A stretch of 64,000 nt of DNA from Plantibacter elymi (nom. nud.) (GTDB taxonomy: Bacteria; Actinomycetota; Actinomycetes; Actinomycetales; Microbacteriaceae). Location: contig NZ_FXWJ01000003.1 in assembly GCF_900177795.1 (NCBI RefSeq), forward strand, positions 1-64,000. The letters are read 5' to 3'. Below, in pieces: positions 21,654 through 31,457 of this stretch; position 1 is the stretch's first letter; every line of letters begins with the position of its first letter. The notes beneath the pieces are model-generated. The model was given only the letters and a program-made list of their open reading frames with translations. It was not told where the DNA came from and ran no database searches. Made by a program: the position numbers and the translations under genes.

Positions 21654-22297
21654 CGCGCGATCCTCCACTTCTTCTCGAAGGCCCGTTGGGCGAGGGACAG
21701 GAGCGACACGAGGGCCACGAAGATGAGGGCCACCCACAGCAGTCCGATGAGGAGCGGCTCGCCGCGCTCGGACAGGTTCGCGCGGATCGCGCCCGCTTCG
21801 GCGACGGAGAAGCCGGCGGCGACCGTCGTATTCTTGAGCAGGGCGATGAGCACGCTGAACAGCGGAGGCAGCACGGCACGGAACGCCTGCGGCAGGATGA
21901 CGAGCGTCATGGTCTGTCCGAACGGCAGCCCGATCGCGCGTGCGGCCTCGGCCTGACCGATCGGCACCGTGTTGACGCCGGACCGCAGGACCTCCGCGAC
22001 GTAGGTCGCGGTGTAGAGGCTCAACCCGATGATCGCGAGCGTCGTGTAGCTCACTTCGGGGAGCCCGAGCTTCGGGTAGCCGAAGGCGAAGAAGAAGAGG
22101 ATGAGAGTCAGCGGGGTGTTGCGCACCGTGTTGACGTACACGGTGCCGAAGAGGCGCATCGCCGGGACCGGCGAGACCCGCATGGCACCGACGATGGTGC
22201 CGAGGATGAGCGCGAAGAACCCCGACACCACGAAGAGCAGCAGGGTGTTGCGGAAGCCCGTGACGAAGAGGTCGAGGTTGTCGAGCAGGACGTTCAT
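21650..22297 (-). CDS. gluC: Glutamate/amino-acid ABC transporter permease GluC
   Basis: The first permease has 215 residues with five or so membrane helices and the coupling loop 'GQAEAARAIGLPFGQTMTLVIL'. I choose ATG 22297 because AAGG lies 10 nt upstream; a GTG at 22306 has the same AAGG only 1-2 nt away. It follows gluB after a strong hairpin and overlaps gluD. With GluD it forms the membrane channel. Confidence 0.87.
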   Translation of the reverse strand: MNVLLDNLDLFVTGFRNTLLLFVVSGFFALILGTIVGAMRVSPVPAMRLFGTVYVNTVRNTPLTLILFFFAFGYPKLGLPEVSYTTLAIIGLSLYTATYVAEVLRSGVNTVPIGQAEAARAIGLPFGQTMTLVILPQAFRAVLPPLFSVLIALLKNTTVAAGFSVAEAGAIRANLSERGEPLLIGLLWVALIFVALVSLLSLAQRAFEKKWRIAR

Positions 22298-22364
22298 GTC
22301 GCGCACGCCTTTCGGGAGGGGGACGCCCGTGGCGGGCGCCTGGGCGGAGTCGACGGGACAGCTC

Positions 22365-22398
22365 CCCCGGACGGCCGCTGGTCGGCGGCCGCCCGGGG
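22365..22398 (-). terminator. Strong intercistronic hairpin between gluB and gluC
   Basis: The stem has CGGCCGC/GCGGCCG (7 bp, 6-nt loop) extended past one mismatch by CCCCGG/CCGGGG (6 bp). It lies 7 nt after the gluB stop. Such a hairpin behind a binding-protein gene often protects the upstream mRNA or attenuates the permease genes, which yields more binding protein than permease. Confidence 0.6.
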
Positions 22399-22404
22399 CG
22401 CTGC

Positions 22405-23301
22405 TTAGTAGTCGTCGACCGCCGGCTGGGTCACCTTGGTGCCGGAGGCGCCGAGGGTGGCGTCGTAGATCTTGGTCCAGGTGTCGCCGCCATCGGTGAA
22501 CATCGTGTTGATGAAGTGGCGGAGGGCGTCGTCACCCTTCGGCAGACCGATGCCGTACAGCTCGGTGCTGAACGGCTCGCCCACGACCTTGAGGTCGTCG
22601 GGGAACTGCGCCGCGTACCCGATCAGGATCGCCTGGTCGGTCGTGACCGCGTCGACCTTGCCGTCGTTCAGGGCCTCGACACACTGCGAGTAGGTGTCGA
22701 ACTCCTCCGTCTTGGTGTCGGGGAAGTTGTCCTTGATGTTCTGGATGGGCGTGGAGCCCGTCGCCGAACACACGGTCTTGCCGGCGAGGTCGTCCTCGCC
22801 CTTGATGTCGTCGTTGTCCGCGGCGACGAGCAGGCCCTGGCCGGTCTCGAAGTACGGTCCGGCGAAGTCGATCTGCTCCTTGCGCTTGTCGGTGATCGAG
22901 TAGGTGCCGACGTAGTAGTCGATGTCACCGTTCACGATGGCCGACTCGCGGTTGGCGCTCGGGATCGCCTTGAACTCGATCTTGTCGGCGTCGAAGCCGA
23001 GCGACGCGGCGATCCAGGTGGCCATCTCGACGTCGAAGCCGGAACGCTCGCCGGTGGCGGCGTCGAGGTAACCGAGACCGGGCTGGTCCTCCTTGACGCC
23101 GATGCGGACCTTGTCGGCCTTCACCATCGCGTCGTACGTGGGGCTGCCCTCGAGCTGGACGTCGGAGGCGACCTCGAAGAGTGCGCCGCCGTCGGACGCG
23201 CCGTCGGTCGATCCGGTGCCGGCGTCGCCGCCGCTGCACCCGCTGAGCGCGAGCGCTGCTGCAGCGACTCCCGCGGTGATGAACATGAGCCTCTTGCGCA
23301 T
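22405..23301 (-). CDS. gluB: Glutamate-binding lipoprotein of an ABC importer
   Basis: The 298-residue protein has a lipoprotein signal peptide with lipobox 'ALSGC' and lipidated C22, followed by a Gly/Ser/Asp-rich linker. The rest is a type-3 periplasmic-binding fold ('RIGVKEDQPGLGYLDAATGERSGFDVE' split over residues about 67-95; 'YVGTYSITDKRKEQIDFAGPY' around 130-150). It would capture glutamate or a related amino acid outside the membrane. The Shine-Dalgarno is a strong triple AAGGAAGGAAGG just before the ATG. Confidence 0.9.
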   Translation of the reverse strand: MRKRLMFITAGVAAAALALSGCSGGDAGTGSTDGASDGGALFEVASDVQLEGSPTYDAMVKADKVRIGVKEDQPGLGYLDAATGERSGFDVEMATWIAASLGFDADKIEFKAIPSANRESAIVNGDIDYYVGTYSITDKRKEQIDFAGPYFETGQGLLVAADNDDIKGEDDLAGKTVCSATGSTPIQNIKDNFPDTKTEEFDTYSQCVEALNDGKVDAVTTDQAILIGYAAQFPDDLKVVGEPFSTELYGIGLPKGDDALRHFINTMFTDGGDTWTKIYDATLGASGTKVTQPAVDDY

Positions 23302-23392
23302 GTTTTCCTTCCTTCCTTGGTGCCCGGGACGGGCCGATCGGTTGGTCAGTTCCGGGTCGCCGCGCGGGTCGCGCGATCCGGAGTCGGATGGG

Positions 23393-24241
23393 TCAGTGGG
23401 TGAGGAGCTTCGACAGGAAGTCCTTCGCCCGCTCGGACTGCGGGTTCGTGAAGAACGACTCGGGGTCGGTGTCCTCGAGGATCTCGCCGTCGGCCATGAA
23501 GACGACGCGGTCGGCGGCCTTCCTGGCGAAGCCCATCTCGTGGGTGACGACGATCATGGTCATGCCCTCGCTGGCGAGCTGCACCATGACGTCGAGGACC
23601 TCGTTGATCATCTCGGGGTCGAGGGCCGAGGTCGGCTCGTCGAACAGCATGACCTTCGGCTTCATCGCGAGGGCGCGGGCGATCGCGACGCGCTGCTGCT
23701 GCCCGCCGGACAACTGTGCCGGCAGCTTGTCGGCCTGCACGCCGATGCCGACGCGCTCGAGCAGCACCTTCGCCGCATCGTCGGCGTCGCGCTTCTTCTG
23801 CTTGCGTACCTTGATCGGGCCGAGCGTGACGTTCTCGCGGATCGTCTTGTGCGCGAACAGGTTGAACGACTGGAACACCATGCCGACGTCGGCGCGCAGC
23901 TCGGCGAGCTGTTTGCCCTCCTCCGGCAGTTTCTTGCCGTCGATCCGGATCTCGCCCGAGCTGATCGTCTCGAGCCGGTTGATCGTCCGGCAGAGCGTCG
24001 ACTTGCCGGACCCGGACGGTCCGATCACGACGACGACCTCACCCTTGTTGACGGTGAGGTTGATGTCCTTCAGGGCGTGGAACTCGCCGTAGTGCTTCTC
24101 GACGTTCTCCATGACGACGAGGGGCTCGCCGCGCCCTGCCTGGATCGGGTTGCTCGTGGTCTCGTATGCGCCGGCGGCACCATGCGAGGCTGCTGCATCG
24201 GGTTCCGTCGGGCCGGAGTTCGGGGACACTGTTGGCTCCAT
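23393..24241 (-). CDS. gluA: Glutamate/amino-acid ABC transporter ATPase
   Basis: The 282-residue protein contains Walker A 'GPSGSGKST' (74-82), Q-loop 'VFQSFNLF', signature '[15 protein letters not shown]', Walker B '[12 protein letters not shown]' and the switch 'VVTHEMGF'. A Pro/Ser/Ala-rich N-terminal extension of about 40 residues precedes the fold. It starts at ATG 24241; TAGTTT lies 7 nt before it and no Shine-Dalgarno is seen. It is the first gene of gluABCD. Confidence 0.92.
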   Translation of the reverse strand: MEPTVSPNSGPTEPDAAASHGAAGAYETTSNPIQAGRGEPLVVMENVEKHYGEFHALKDINLTVNKGEVVVVIGPSGSGKSTLCRTINRLETISSGEIRIDGKKLPEEGKQLAELRADVGMVFQSFNLFAHKTIRENVTLGPIKVRKQKKRDADDAAKVLLERVGIGVQADKLPAQLSGGQQQRVAIARALAMKPKVMLFDEPTSALDPEMINEVLDVMVQLASEGMTMIVVTHEMGFARKAADRVVFMADGEILEDTDPESFFTNPQSERAKDFLSKLLTH

Positions 24242-24248
24242 GTAACCC

Positions 24249-24254
24249 AAACTA
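24249..24254 (-). promoter_or_regulatory. -10 hexamer of gluABCD, leaderless type
   Basis: TAGTTT lies 7 nt before the gluA ATG. The -35 region is weak. Confidence 0.5.
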
Positions 24255-24292
24255 GGTGACCGTGTGTTTCGTGCGCATGACGGAAGCGCTAC

Positions 24293-24310
24293 GGTTACCG
24301 TTTCGTAACC
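24293..24310. repeat. Inverted repeat in the gluA promoter region
   Basis: GGTTAC and GTAACC flank a 6-nt spacer about 40-55 bp upstream of the gluA -10 hexamer, and between it and the end of the methylase gene. It could be an operator. No regulator is known. Confidence 0.35.
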
Positions 24311-24333
24311 TCGACAGACGATGCCTCAGGTGC

Positions 24334-25134
24334 TCAGGCGTGCTGCGCGAACGCGCTCTCGAAGACGCACACCGAAGCCGCCGTGGCCAGGTTCATGCTC
24401 TCGGCACGGCCGTAGATCGGTACCGTAACCGCACGGTCGACGAGCTCGAGGTGCTCGTCGGTGAGTCCCCTGGCCTCGTTGCCGAACACCCATGCCGTCG
24501 GCCGCGCGAGCACGCCTTCCGACCGGGCCACGAGGAGGTCCTCGCCCTTGATGTCGGCCGCGAGCGTCTGCAGTCCTGCTGCACGGGCTCGTTCCAGCAC
24601 GGCGGGCAGCTCGACACCGACCGCGACGGGCAGGTGGAAGAGCGAGCCGGTCGTGGAGCGCACGACCTTCGGGTTGTAGAGGTCGACGGTCCGTCCGCTC
24701 AGGACGACGGCGTCCGCGCCGGCGGCGTCGGCGGCTCGGATGATCGTCCCGAGGTTGCCCGGATCGCGGACCTCCTCCAGGATGACGACGAGCTGCGGCT
24801 CTCCGGCGAAGATGTCCTTGATCGAGGTCGGGAACTGCTGCGCGACCGCGATGAACCCCTGCGGGGTGACGGTGTCGGCCATCGACTCGAGGACCTGCTC
24901 GGTGACGAACTCGATCTCGAGTCCCGCATCGGTGGCCGCGGCCCCGATGTCGGTGTAGCGCTCGAGGGCGGTCGGCGTCGCGTACAGCTCGAGGATCAGG
25001 TCGGGCCGGAACTGCAGGGCCTCCGAGACCGCCTGTGGTCCTTCGAGGAGGAACAGGCCGGTCTCCTGTCTCGCCGGACGCTTGGCGAGTTTGGCGACGG
25101 ATCGGACGCGCGGTGACCGCGGATTGTCAAGCAC
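24334..25134 (-). CDS. SpoU/TrmH-family RNA 2'-O-methyltransferase
   Basis: The 266-residue protein has an N-terminal substrate-binding domain (to about 110) and a SPOUT knot domain with the three family motifs: 'EEVRDPGNLGTIIRAADAAG', 'VFGNEARGL' and 'VPIYGRAESMNLATAASV'. It probably methylates a ribose in rRNA or tRNA using SAM; the exact target is not evident. It starts at GTG 25134 with TAGGAT 6 nt before it, so it is probably leaderless, although AGGA within that hexamer could also serve as a Shine-Dalgarno. Confidence 0.88.
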   Translation of the reverse strand: MLDNPRSPRVRSVAKLAKRPARQETGLFLLEGPQAVSEALQFRPDLILELYATPTALERYTDIGAAATDAGLEIEFVTEQVLESMADTVTPQGFIAVAQQFPTSIKDIFAGEPQLVVILEEVRDPGNLGTIIRAADAAGADAVVLSGRTVDLYNPKVVRSTTGSLFHLPVAVGVELPAVLERARAAGLQTLAADIKGEDLLVARSEGVLARPTAWVFGNEARGLTDEHLELVDRAVTVPIYGRAESMNLATAASVCVFESAFAQHA

Positions 25135-25140
25135 GCACCC

Positions 25141-25146
25141 ATCCTA
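25141..25146 (-). promoter_or_regulatory. -10 hexamer of the SpoU methylase gene, leaderless type
   Basis: TAGGAT lies 6 nt before the GTG start. It could double as a Shine-Dalgarno. Confidence 0.4.
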
Positions 25147-25169
25147 TGGGTCGCGCTCCGGACAGACGA

Positions 25170-25201
25170 AACGGCCCGATCCCTGGTGGGAGCGGGCCGT
25201 T
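25170..25201 (-). terminator. Terminator of the infC-rpmI-rplT operon
   Basis: The arms AACGGCCCG (25170-25178) and CGGGCCGTT (25193-25201) form a 9-bp stem. On the minus strand it is followed by TTCGTCTG. It lies 36 bp after the rplT stop. Confidence 0.75.
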
Positions 25202-25236
25202 CGAACACATCGTCCGGGCGGACGCAGGGCTTCCGA

Positions 25237-25623
25237 CTACGCGGAGACCTTGGGCGCCGAGGTGTCGGCGGGCAGCGCGGCCTTGGCCGACGCGACGAGG
25301 GCCGCGAAGGTGGCGGGCTCGTGCACCGCGAGGTCCGCGAGGATACGGCGGTCGACCTCGATCCCGGCGAGGCCGAGACCCTGGATGAAGCGGTTGTACG
25401 TCATGCCGTTGGCACGCGAAGCCGCGTTGATGCGCTGGATCCAGAGGCGACGGAAGTCACCCTTGCGCGCACGACGGTCGCGGTACGAGTAGACGAGGGA
25501 GTGAGTGACCTGCTCCTTGGCCTTGCGGTACAGACGCGAACGCTGACCGCGGTAACCGGCGGCGCGCTCGAGGATGACGCGACGCTTCTTGTGAGCGTTG
25601 ACCGCCCTTTTGACTCTTGCCAT
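25237..25623 (-). CDS. rplT: 50S ribosomal protein L20 (bL20)
   Basis: This 128-residue basic protein binds 23S rRNA and is essential early in 50S assembly. Typical sequence includes '[15 protein letters not shown]', '[16 protein letters not shown]' and '[21 protein letters not shown]' in order. It is the last gene of the infC-rpmI-rplT operon, 27 bp after rpmI, and ends before a good terminator. Confidence 0.98.
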   Translation of the reverse strand: MARVKRAVNAHKKRRVILERAAGYRGQRSRLYRKAKEQVTHSLVYSYRDRRARKGDFRRLWIQRINAASRANGMTYNRFIQGLGLAGIEVDRRILADLAVHEPATFAALVASAKAALPADTSAPKVSA

Positions 25624-25650
25624 GTTCCTAGTTCCTTACGGGTAAACGGT

Positions 25651-25845
25651 CTAGCGACCGAGCAGCTTCTTCATGACCTTGGCGTCGGCGGGCGCCAGCA
25701 CCTGGTCCTGGTTCAGGCGACGGGTGCGACGGCTGGACTTGCTCTCCAGGTTGTGTCGCATACCGGCCTGCTGCTTCATCAGCTTGCCGCTGCCGGTGAC
25801 CTTGAATCGCTTCTTGGCCCCGGAGTGGGTCTTCTGCTTCGGCAT
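25651..25845 (-). CDS. rpmI: 50S ribosomal protein L35 (bL35)
   Basis: The 64-residue basic protein starts '[20 protein letters not shown]' and contains the conserved 'KSSRRTRRL'. It lies 15 bp after infC and 27 bp before rplT in the usual order. Confidence 0.97.
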   Translation of the reverse strand: MPKQKTHSGAKKRFKVTGSGKLMKQQAGMRHNLESKSSRRTRRLNQDQVLAPADAKVMKKLLGR

Positions 25846-25860
25846 GGGATTCCTCGTTTC

Positions 25861-26487
<627 letters not shown>

Positions 26488-26493
26488 GCGGAG

Positions 26494-26500
26494 CTCCTCT
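26494..26500 (-). promoter_or_regulatory. Shine-Dalgarno that sets the ATC start of infC
   Basis: AGAGGAG ends 6 nt before the ATC codon at 26485-26487. This is the ideal spacing. No conventional start codon lies nearby in frame. Confidence 0.8.
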
Positions 26501-26581
26501 GACTGGGTGGGATGCCACGCGACCAGGTCCGATACCTGCGACGCGACGAAATCGGTTCACCACACACCCGTACCCTCCGCC

Positions 26582-26596
26582 GGTGTTCAGAACACC
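26582..26596 (-). other. Inverted repeat in the infC leader
   Basis: GGTGTTC and GAACACC are separated by one base, about 95 nt upstream of the infC start. In the leader RNA the loop would open to a shorter stem. It is a candidate control element of the infC operon; I recognise no described class. Confidence 0.3.
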
Positions 26597-26710
26597 TGTC
26601 GGAAGGCACCACACCCTACTACCCGAAGCGGTGAAGCGACAGGCGGAGCGTGACAACCCGGTAACCTTATGAAGCGGTCAAGCGCGGGTGGGAGAATCTC
26701 CTCTTTCGTA

Positions 26711-26726
26711 CCGAGACATGTCTCGG
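26711..26726. repeat. Perfect 16-bp palindrome between infC and the DUF1844 gene
   Basis: The half-site is CCGAGACA, repeated in inverse orientation without a spacer. It lies in the divergent intergenic region, 31 bp before the DUF1844 GTG start. A spacerless palindrome is more like a protein operator than a transcription terminator. Confidence 0.45.
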
Positions 26727-26756
26727 AGCACCGCACGAGTCTAACAGAGGATCCAC

Positions 26757-27128
26757 GTGAACAACACCACCAGCCCGTACGACCACGACGACGAGTCGGG
26801 AGGGGCCGATCAGGCCACCCGGGACATCGCCGACGTCCCCGCCGTCGAGGTCATCACCACCGCCGCGGTGCACCTCATGAGCGCTGCAGCGGTCAAGTGC
26901 GGCCTCGCGGACGCCCCCGACGCCCAGACGGACCTCGACGAAGCGCGCAAGCTCATCAACGCCCTCGCCGGGCTCATCACCGCGGGTGCCCCGGAGATCA
27001 GCGACATGCACGCCCGCTCGCTGCGCGACGGCCTGCGGTCCCTGCAGCTCGCCTTCCGGGAGGCGTCCACCATCCAGGATCCCATCGGCAAGGGTCCCGG
27101 CGAGAAGTGGACCGGCCCGGTCACCTGA
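26757..27128 (+). CDS. DUF1844-family protein
   Basis: The 123-residue protein has an acidic N-terminal tail and then the DUF1844 helical core ('AAVHLMSAAAVKCGLA', 'LDEARKLINALAGLI', 'LRSLQLAFREAS'). Such genes are commonly found next to infC in actinobacteria; the function is not known to me. The GTG start at 26757 has AGAGGA about 5 nt upstream. It is transcribed away from infC. Confidence 0.75.
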   Translation: MNNTTSPYDHDDESGGADQATRDIADVPAVEVITTAAVHLMSAAAVKCGLADAPDAQTDLDEARKLINALAGLITAGAPEISDMHARSLRDGLRSLQLAFREASTIQDPIGKGPGEKWTGPVT

Positions 27129-27139
27129 TCGCAGCGCGG

Positions 27140-27175
27140 CGCTCCGCCTCGCCGATCAGTCGGCGGGGCGGAGCG
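27140..27175. terminator. Bidirectional terminator between the DUF1844 and SseB-like genes
   Basis: A 14-bp stem with one G-T pair (27140-27153 with 27162-27175) and an 8-nt loop lies between the convergent genes. The right arm overlaps the last codons of the SseB-like gene. No marked T-run is present. Confidence 0.65.
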
Positions 27176-27983
27176 ACACCGCGAGGGAGTCGACGCGCGT
27201 CGCGATGACCTCGTCCGCGGCCCAGCGCTGAGCGAGCCGCGCGAGCACCGCATCGAGCTCCTGCTGGGTCAGTCCCTGCAGCAGGCCGAGCTCGACCACG
27301 AGCTCGGATCCGGCGAGCTTCGCCTCCGGGTCTCCGGCTCGCAGTCGCACACTCACGACCGCGAGCTCCTGCTCGATCGATCGCTCGAACGCGCCGCGCA
27401 CCAGCGGGTCCGCGAAGCTGGGCGTCCACGGCTGCGACTGCGCGATCGCCCACAGCGCGGGGCGGCGTACGGCGAACTCGGTGCTCGACGTCGGATCGAG
27501 GACCACCACGTCCGTCTGCTCACTCGCGGCCGCCAGGGCGACCCGGACGCCGTCGGCCGGGATCGGCCTCGCCGTCGGGTTCCACGCGGACATCGCCTGC
27601 ACCGAGCTGAACACCGGGAGCACGGTGCGGCCGTCCGGCCCCGTCACGGTCACGATGGACAGCTCCTGCGACTTGTCGACCAGTTGGCCGTACTCGTTCT
27701 CGCCGGCCTCACCGAGGTGAGCCACGAGCGGGATGAGCAGGCGGGAGTCCCGGAACGCGTCGACGACCTCCGCCTCCCCGACCTCGCCGGTCCGGAAGCG
27801 TCGGAGGGACTCGATCAGCCGCTCGGGCGCACTGCCGTCGTCACCGGAACTCGCGTTCGGCTGGAAGCTCCGACCGGCCCAGGGCTGGCCCGCCGAATCG
27901 GCGCCACCCACCGCACGGTGGGCATGCCCGCCCGACGGACCGTGCCGGTCGGGCTCGGAGGATTCGTCAGCGGCCCGAGACAT
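27156..27983 (-). CDS. SseB-family protein
   Basis: The 275-residue protein has a disordered N terminus (about 1-50) and an SseB N-terminal-type domain ('[10 protein letters not shown]', '[20 protein letters not shown]'), then a second domain with an '[12 protein letters not shown]' helix-strand. SseB-family domains are widespread, and the function in actinobacteria is unclear. Its start lies 17 bp inside the priA coding region, so it is cotranscribed with hisB-hisH-priA. Confidence 0.75.
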   Translation of the reverse strand: MSRAADESSEPDRHGPSGGHAHRAVGGADSAGQPWAGRSFQPNASSGDDGSAPERLIESLRRFRTGEVGEAEVVDAFRDSRLLIPLVAHLGEAGENEYGQLVDKSQELSIVTVTGPDGRTVLPVFSSVQAMSAWNPTARPIPADGVRVALAAASEQTDVVVLDPTSSTEFAVRRPALWAIAQSQPWTPSFADPLVRGAFERSIEQELAVVSVRLRAGDPEAKLAGSELVVELGLLQGLTQQELDAVLARLAQRWAADEVIATRVDSLAVSLRPAD

Positions 27984-28713
27984 CCAGCGCCTCGGCCAGG
28001 GTGAACGCGCCGTTGTAGAGCGCCTTCCCGATGATGGCCCCTTCCAGCCCCAGGGGGACCAGCTCGCGCAGCGCGACCAGGTCGTCCAGGCTCGAGATGC
28101 CGCCGGAGGCCACCACCGGCCGCTCCGTGCGCTCGAGCACCTGTCGGAGCAGCTCGATGTTCGGCCCCTGCATCGTGCCGTCCTTCGTGACGTCCGTCAC
28201 GACGTAGCGTGCGCAGCCCGCCTCCTCGAGGCGGTCGAGGACGGTCCACAGGTCACCGGCGTCCTGGGTCCACCCGCGAGCGGCGAGCGTCGTGCCACGG
28301 ACGTCGAGGCCGACCGCGATCGCCTCGCCGTACTGGGCGATGACGCTCGCGGCCCACTCGGGGTTCTCGAGCGCCGCGGTCCCGAGGTTGACGCGTGCGA
28401 CGCCTGTCTCGAGCGCCTGCTCGAGGGAGGCGTCGTCGCGGATGCCGCCCGACAGCTCGATGTTGACACCGCGCGCCTTCGAGATGACCTTGCGGATGAT
28501 CGACCGGTTGTCGCCACGGCCGAACGCGGCGTCGAGGTCGACGAGGTGGATCCACTCCGCCCCCTGACGAGCCCAGTCCAGGGCCGCGTCGACGGGCTCA
28601 CCGTAGTTCGTCTCCGAACCGGCCTCGCCGCGCGTCAACCGGACCGCCTTGCCGTCCACGATGTCGATCGCGGGGAGCAGCGTCAGTCCGGCCGTCGTGT
28701 TGAACTCGTTCAT
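27967..28713 (-). CDS. priA: Phosphoribosyl isomerase A (HisA/TrpF)
   Basis: This TIM-barrel enzyme isomerises ProFAR in histidine synthesis. In most actinobacteria it also isomerises PRA in tryptophan synthesis. The first half has '[15 protein letters not shown]' with D17 as catalytic acid/base, and the second half has '[13 protein letters not shown]' with the matching Asp. Phosphate loops are 'ELSGGIRDD' and 'VVASGGISS'. The 248-residue length is typical. Bifunctionality is inferred from lineage, not proved by sequence. Confidence 0.9.
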   Translation of the reverse strand: MNEFNTTAGLTLLPAIDIVDGKAVRLTRGEAGSETNYGEPVDAALDWARQGAEWIHLVDLDAAFGRGDNRSIIRKVISKARGVNIELSGGIRDDASLEQALETGVARVNLGTAALENPEWAASVIAQYGEAIAVGLDVRGTTLAARGWTQDAGDLWTVLDRLEEAGCARYVVTDVTKDGTMQGPNIELLRQVLERTERPVVASGGISSLDDLVALRELVPLGLEGAIIGKALYNGAFTLAEALDVSGR

Positions 28714-28798
28714 GATCCACCGTCTCTTCGGGAGCTGCGAGCCCCTCGGTTCCCGGCGCACAGCATGCCTCGTGGCACAAGCACCTGATCCTAGTCGG

Positions 28799-29434
28799 CT
28801 ACAGGGTGCCGAGCCAGTTGGACAGCAGGCGGATACCGGCGTCGCCCGACTTCTCCGGGTGGAACTGCGTCGCCGACAGCGGACCGTTCTCGACGGCCGC
28901 GAGGAACGGCACCCCGTGGGTCGCCCAGGTGAGGCGCGGCTCGGGGAACGGCGGCATGACTTCGAGGGTCCACTGCTGAGCGGCATAGGAGTGGACGAAG
29001 TAGAAGCGTTCGTCGGCGAGTCCGTCGAAGAGCACGGACCCCGCGTCCGGCGACACCGTGTTCCATCCCATGTGCGGCAGGACGGGCGCCTCGAGTTCTG
29101 TGACCGCTCCCGGCCACTCCCCCAGGCCGTCGGCCTCGGACCCACGCTCCAAGCCGCGCTCGAACATGACCTGCATCCCCACGCAGATGCCGAGGACCGG
29201 ACGGCCTCCCGCGAGACGGCGGTCGATGACCTCGTCGCCGTGCGAGACACGGAGGGCGCCGATCACCGCGTCGAAGGCACCGACCCCTGGCACCACGAGT
29301 CCGTCGGCGGCCTGGGCGGCCTGGCGGTCACCCGTCAGTACGACGTCGGCGCCGGCGAGCTCGAGGGCCTTGACGGCGGAGTGCACGTTGCCGGAGCCGT
29401 AGTCGAGGACGACCACCGACGGGCGTGCGCTCAC
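28799..29434 (-). CDS. hisH: Imidazole glycerol phosphate synthase, glutaminase subunit
   Basis: It releases ammonia from glutamine for HisF. The class I amidotransferase triad is visible: C84 in 'LGICVGMQ', and the His-Glu pair in '[13 protein letters not shown]'. The start at GTG 29434 overlaps the hisB stop (GTGA), giving 211 residues. hisF is not in the window. Confidence 0.95.
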   Translation of the reverse strand: MSARPSVVVLDYGSGNVHSAVKALELAGADVVLTGDRQAAQAADGLVVPGVGAFDAVIGALRVSHGDEVIDRRLAGGRPVLGICVGMQVMFERGLERGSEADGLGEWPGAVTELEAPVLPHMGWNTVSPDAGSVLFDGLADERFYFVHSYAAQQWTLEVMPPFPEPRLTWATHGVPFLAAVENGPLSATQFHPEKSGDAGIRLLSNWLGTL

Positions 29435-30039
29435 AGCGCGCCCTTGGTCGACGGGATGCCCTGGACCAGGGGGTCGAACGCCTTCGCCTGTCGGAAGGCC
29501 CGCGCGAACGCCTTGAACTCCGCTTCGGCGATGTGGTGCGGATCGCGACCGCCGAGGACGTTCACGTGCACGGTGAGGCCCGCGTTGAAGGTGAGCGCCT
29601 CGAAGACGTGACGCACCATCGAACCCGTGAAATGCCCGCCGATGAGGTGGAACTCGAATCCGGCCGGCTCCCCGCCGTGCACGAGGTACGGACGGCCGGA
29701 GATGTCGACGACGGCCTGCACGAGCGCCTCGTCGAGCGGGACCAGCGCGTCGCCGTACCGCGAGATGCCGGCCTTGTCGCCGAGCGCCTGACGGATCGCC
29801 TGACCCAGGACGATACCGACGTCCTCGACCGTGTGGTGGACGTCGATGTCGACATCGCCCGTCGCCCGGACGGTCAGGTCGGTCAGCGAGTGCTTCGCGA
29901 AGGCCGTGAGCAGGTGGTTGTAGAACGGGACGGAGGTCTCGATGCTGCTCGTGCCGGTGCCGTCGAGGTCCAGTTCCAGCTCGATGCTGGACTCGCTCGT
30001 CGCGCGCTGGATCCGGGCCGTGCGCTGCTGGGTGGTCAT
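29431..30039 (-). CDS. hisB: Imidazoleglycerol-phosphate dehydratase
   Basis: It dehydrates imidazole glycerol phosphate. The two metal-binding repeats '[14 protein letters not shown]' and '[14 protein letters not shown]' are intact, and the N-terminal '[18 protein letters not shown]' is typical. The start is ATG 30039 (202 residues, the monofunctional length). TACACT lies 7 nt upstream and there is no Shine-Dalgarno, so it heads a leaderless hisB-hisH-priA transcript. Confidence 0.95.
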   Translation of the reverse strand: MTTQQRTARIQRATSESSIELELDLDGTGTSSIETSVPFYNHLLTAFAKHSLTDLTVRATGDVDIDVHHTVEDVGIVLGQAIRQALGDKAGISRYGDALVPLDEALVQAVVDISGRPYLVHGGEPAGFEFHLIGGHFTGSMVRHVFEALTFNAGLTVHVNVLGGRDPHHIAEAEFKAFARAFRQAKAFDPLVQGIPSTKGAL

Positions 30040-30046
30040 GGGATCC

Positions 30047-30052
30047 AGTGTA
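30047..30052 (-). promoter_or_regulatory. -10 hexamer of hisB, leaderless type
   Basis: TACACT lies 7 nt before the hisB ATG, with a weak -35 region. Confidence 0.5.
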
Positions 30053-30149
30053 ACGAGCGCACCGACGCTGCACGCCGTGTGTCGACGGGTGGGCATCGTC
30101 GCGTCATGCGGCTGCACCAGGCCGTGCCGACGCCTATCGTTGAGAGGTC

Positions 30150-31457
30150 ATGACTTCCACACCCAGCATCGACCCGGCCGTTCTACTCGACGCGACGGAG
30201 ATCGCCGCTCTCCGTGAACGGTTCCCGATCCTCGCCCGGGAGATGAACGGACACCCGCTCGTCTATCTGGACTCCGGAGCCACTTCGCAACGCCCGATCG
30301 AGGTCATCGACGCGGAGCGTGACTACGCGACGCACCAGAACGCAGCCGTCCACCGTGGCGCCCACCTCCTCGCCGCCGAGGCGACGGAGCTCTTCGAGGA
30401 CGCTCGCGCCACGGTCGCCGCGTTCATCGGTGCCGACGAGCGGGAACTCGTCTGGACCTCCGGTGCGACCGCAGCCCTCAACCTCATCGCCGGGGCCATC
30501 GGGAACGCGAGCGCCGGTCTCGGCGGTGCTGCCGCCGAACGGTTCCGACTCGGTCCAGGCGATGAGATCGTCGTCACGGAACTCGAACACCACGCGAACC
30601 TCATCCCCTGGCAGCAACTCGCCGCACGCACCGGTGCAACCCTCCGTCACCTCCCGGTCGACGACCGCGGCGTGCTGCGCTTGGACGCCGCAGACGACGT
30701 CATCGGCGAACGCACGCGCATCATCGCTTTCGCACACGTGTCCAACGTCACCGGGGCGATCGCGCCGGTCTCCGAACTCGTCGCCCTCGCCGAACGCGTC
30801 GGCGCGCTGACCGTGCTCGACGCCTGCCAGTCCGTGCCGCACCTGCCCGTCGACGTCGCGTCCCTCGGCGTCGACTTCCTCGTGTTCTCCGGTCACAAGA
30901 TGCTCGGTCCGAACGGCATCGGGGCCCTGTGGGGTCGCCGCCGGCTGCTCGACGCCCTTCCCCCCTTCCTCACCGGGGGGTCGATGATCACGACCGTCAC
31001 GCTCGACGGCGCGGAGTTCCTGCCCGCCCCGCAACGGTTCGAGGCCGGGACCCAGCCGGTGTCGCAGGCGATCGCCCTCGCGAGCGCCGTCCGATTCCTG
31101 CAAGCGGTCGGCATGGACCGTGTCCACGCCACCGAGGCGGCCTACGGACAGCGACTCGCGGCCGGACTCGCCGCCATCCCCGGCGTCACGCTCATCGGCC
31201 CGCCGCCCGGGACGCCTCGCGCCGGGCTGGCGAGCTTCGACCTCGCCGGTGTACACGCCCACGACGTGGGTCAGTTCTTCGACGACCGGGGCATCGCGGT
31301 CCGCGTCGGTCACCACTGCGCGCAACCGCTCCACCGCCGGTTGGGCCTCACCGCGTCCACCCGCGCCAGCAGCTACCTCTACACGACGGAGGCCGAGATC
31401 GACGCCTTCCTCGAGGCGGCCACCCTCGTCGGTCCGTTCTTCGGGGTGTCCCGATGA
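30150..31457 (+). CDS. sufS: Cysteine desulfurase, SufS type
   Basis: This PLP enzyme takes sulfur from cysteine for Fe-S cluster or other sulfur transfer. The PLP lysine is in 'FSGHKMLGPNGIGALWG', the catalytic cysteine in 'VGHHCAQPLHRRLG' near the C terminus, and 'ELEHHANLIPWQ' is the group II marker. The length is 435. ATG 30150 has GAGAGG upstream. It overlaps sufU (ATGA) and runs opposite to the his genes on both sides. No sufBCD is nearby. Confidence 0.92.
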   Translation: MTSTPSIDPAVLLDATEIAALRERFPILAREMNGHPLVYLDSGATSQRPIEVIDAERDYATHQNAAVHRGAHLLAAEATELFEDARATVAAFIGADERELVWTSGATAALNLIAGAIGNASAGLGGAAAERFRLGPGDEIVVTELEHHANLIPWQQLAARTGATLRHLPVDDRGVLRLDAADDVIGERTRIIAFAHVSNVTGAIAPVSELVALAERVGALTVLDACQSVPHLPVDVASLGVDFLVFSGHKMLGPNGIGALWGRRRLLDALPPFLTGGSMITTVTLDGAEFLPAPQRFEAGTQPVSQAIALASAVRFLQAVGMDRVHATEAAYGQRLAAGLAAIPGVTLIGPPPGTPRAGLASFDLAGVHAHDVGQFFDDRGIAVRVGHHCAQPLHRRLGLTASTRASSYLYTTEAEIDAFLEAATLVGPFFGVSR

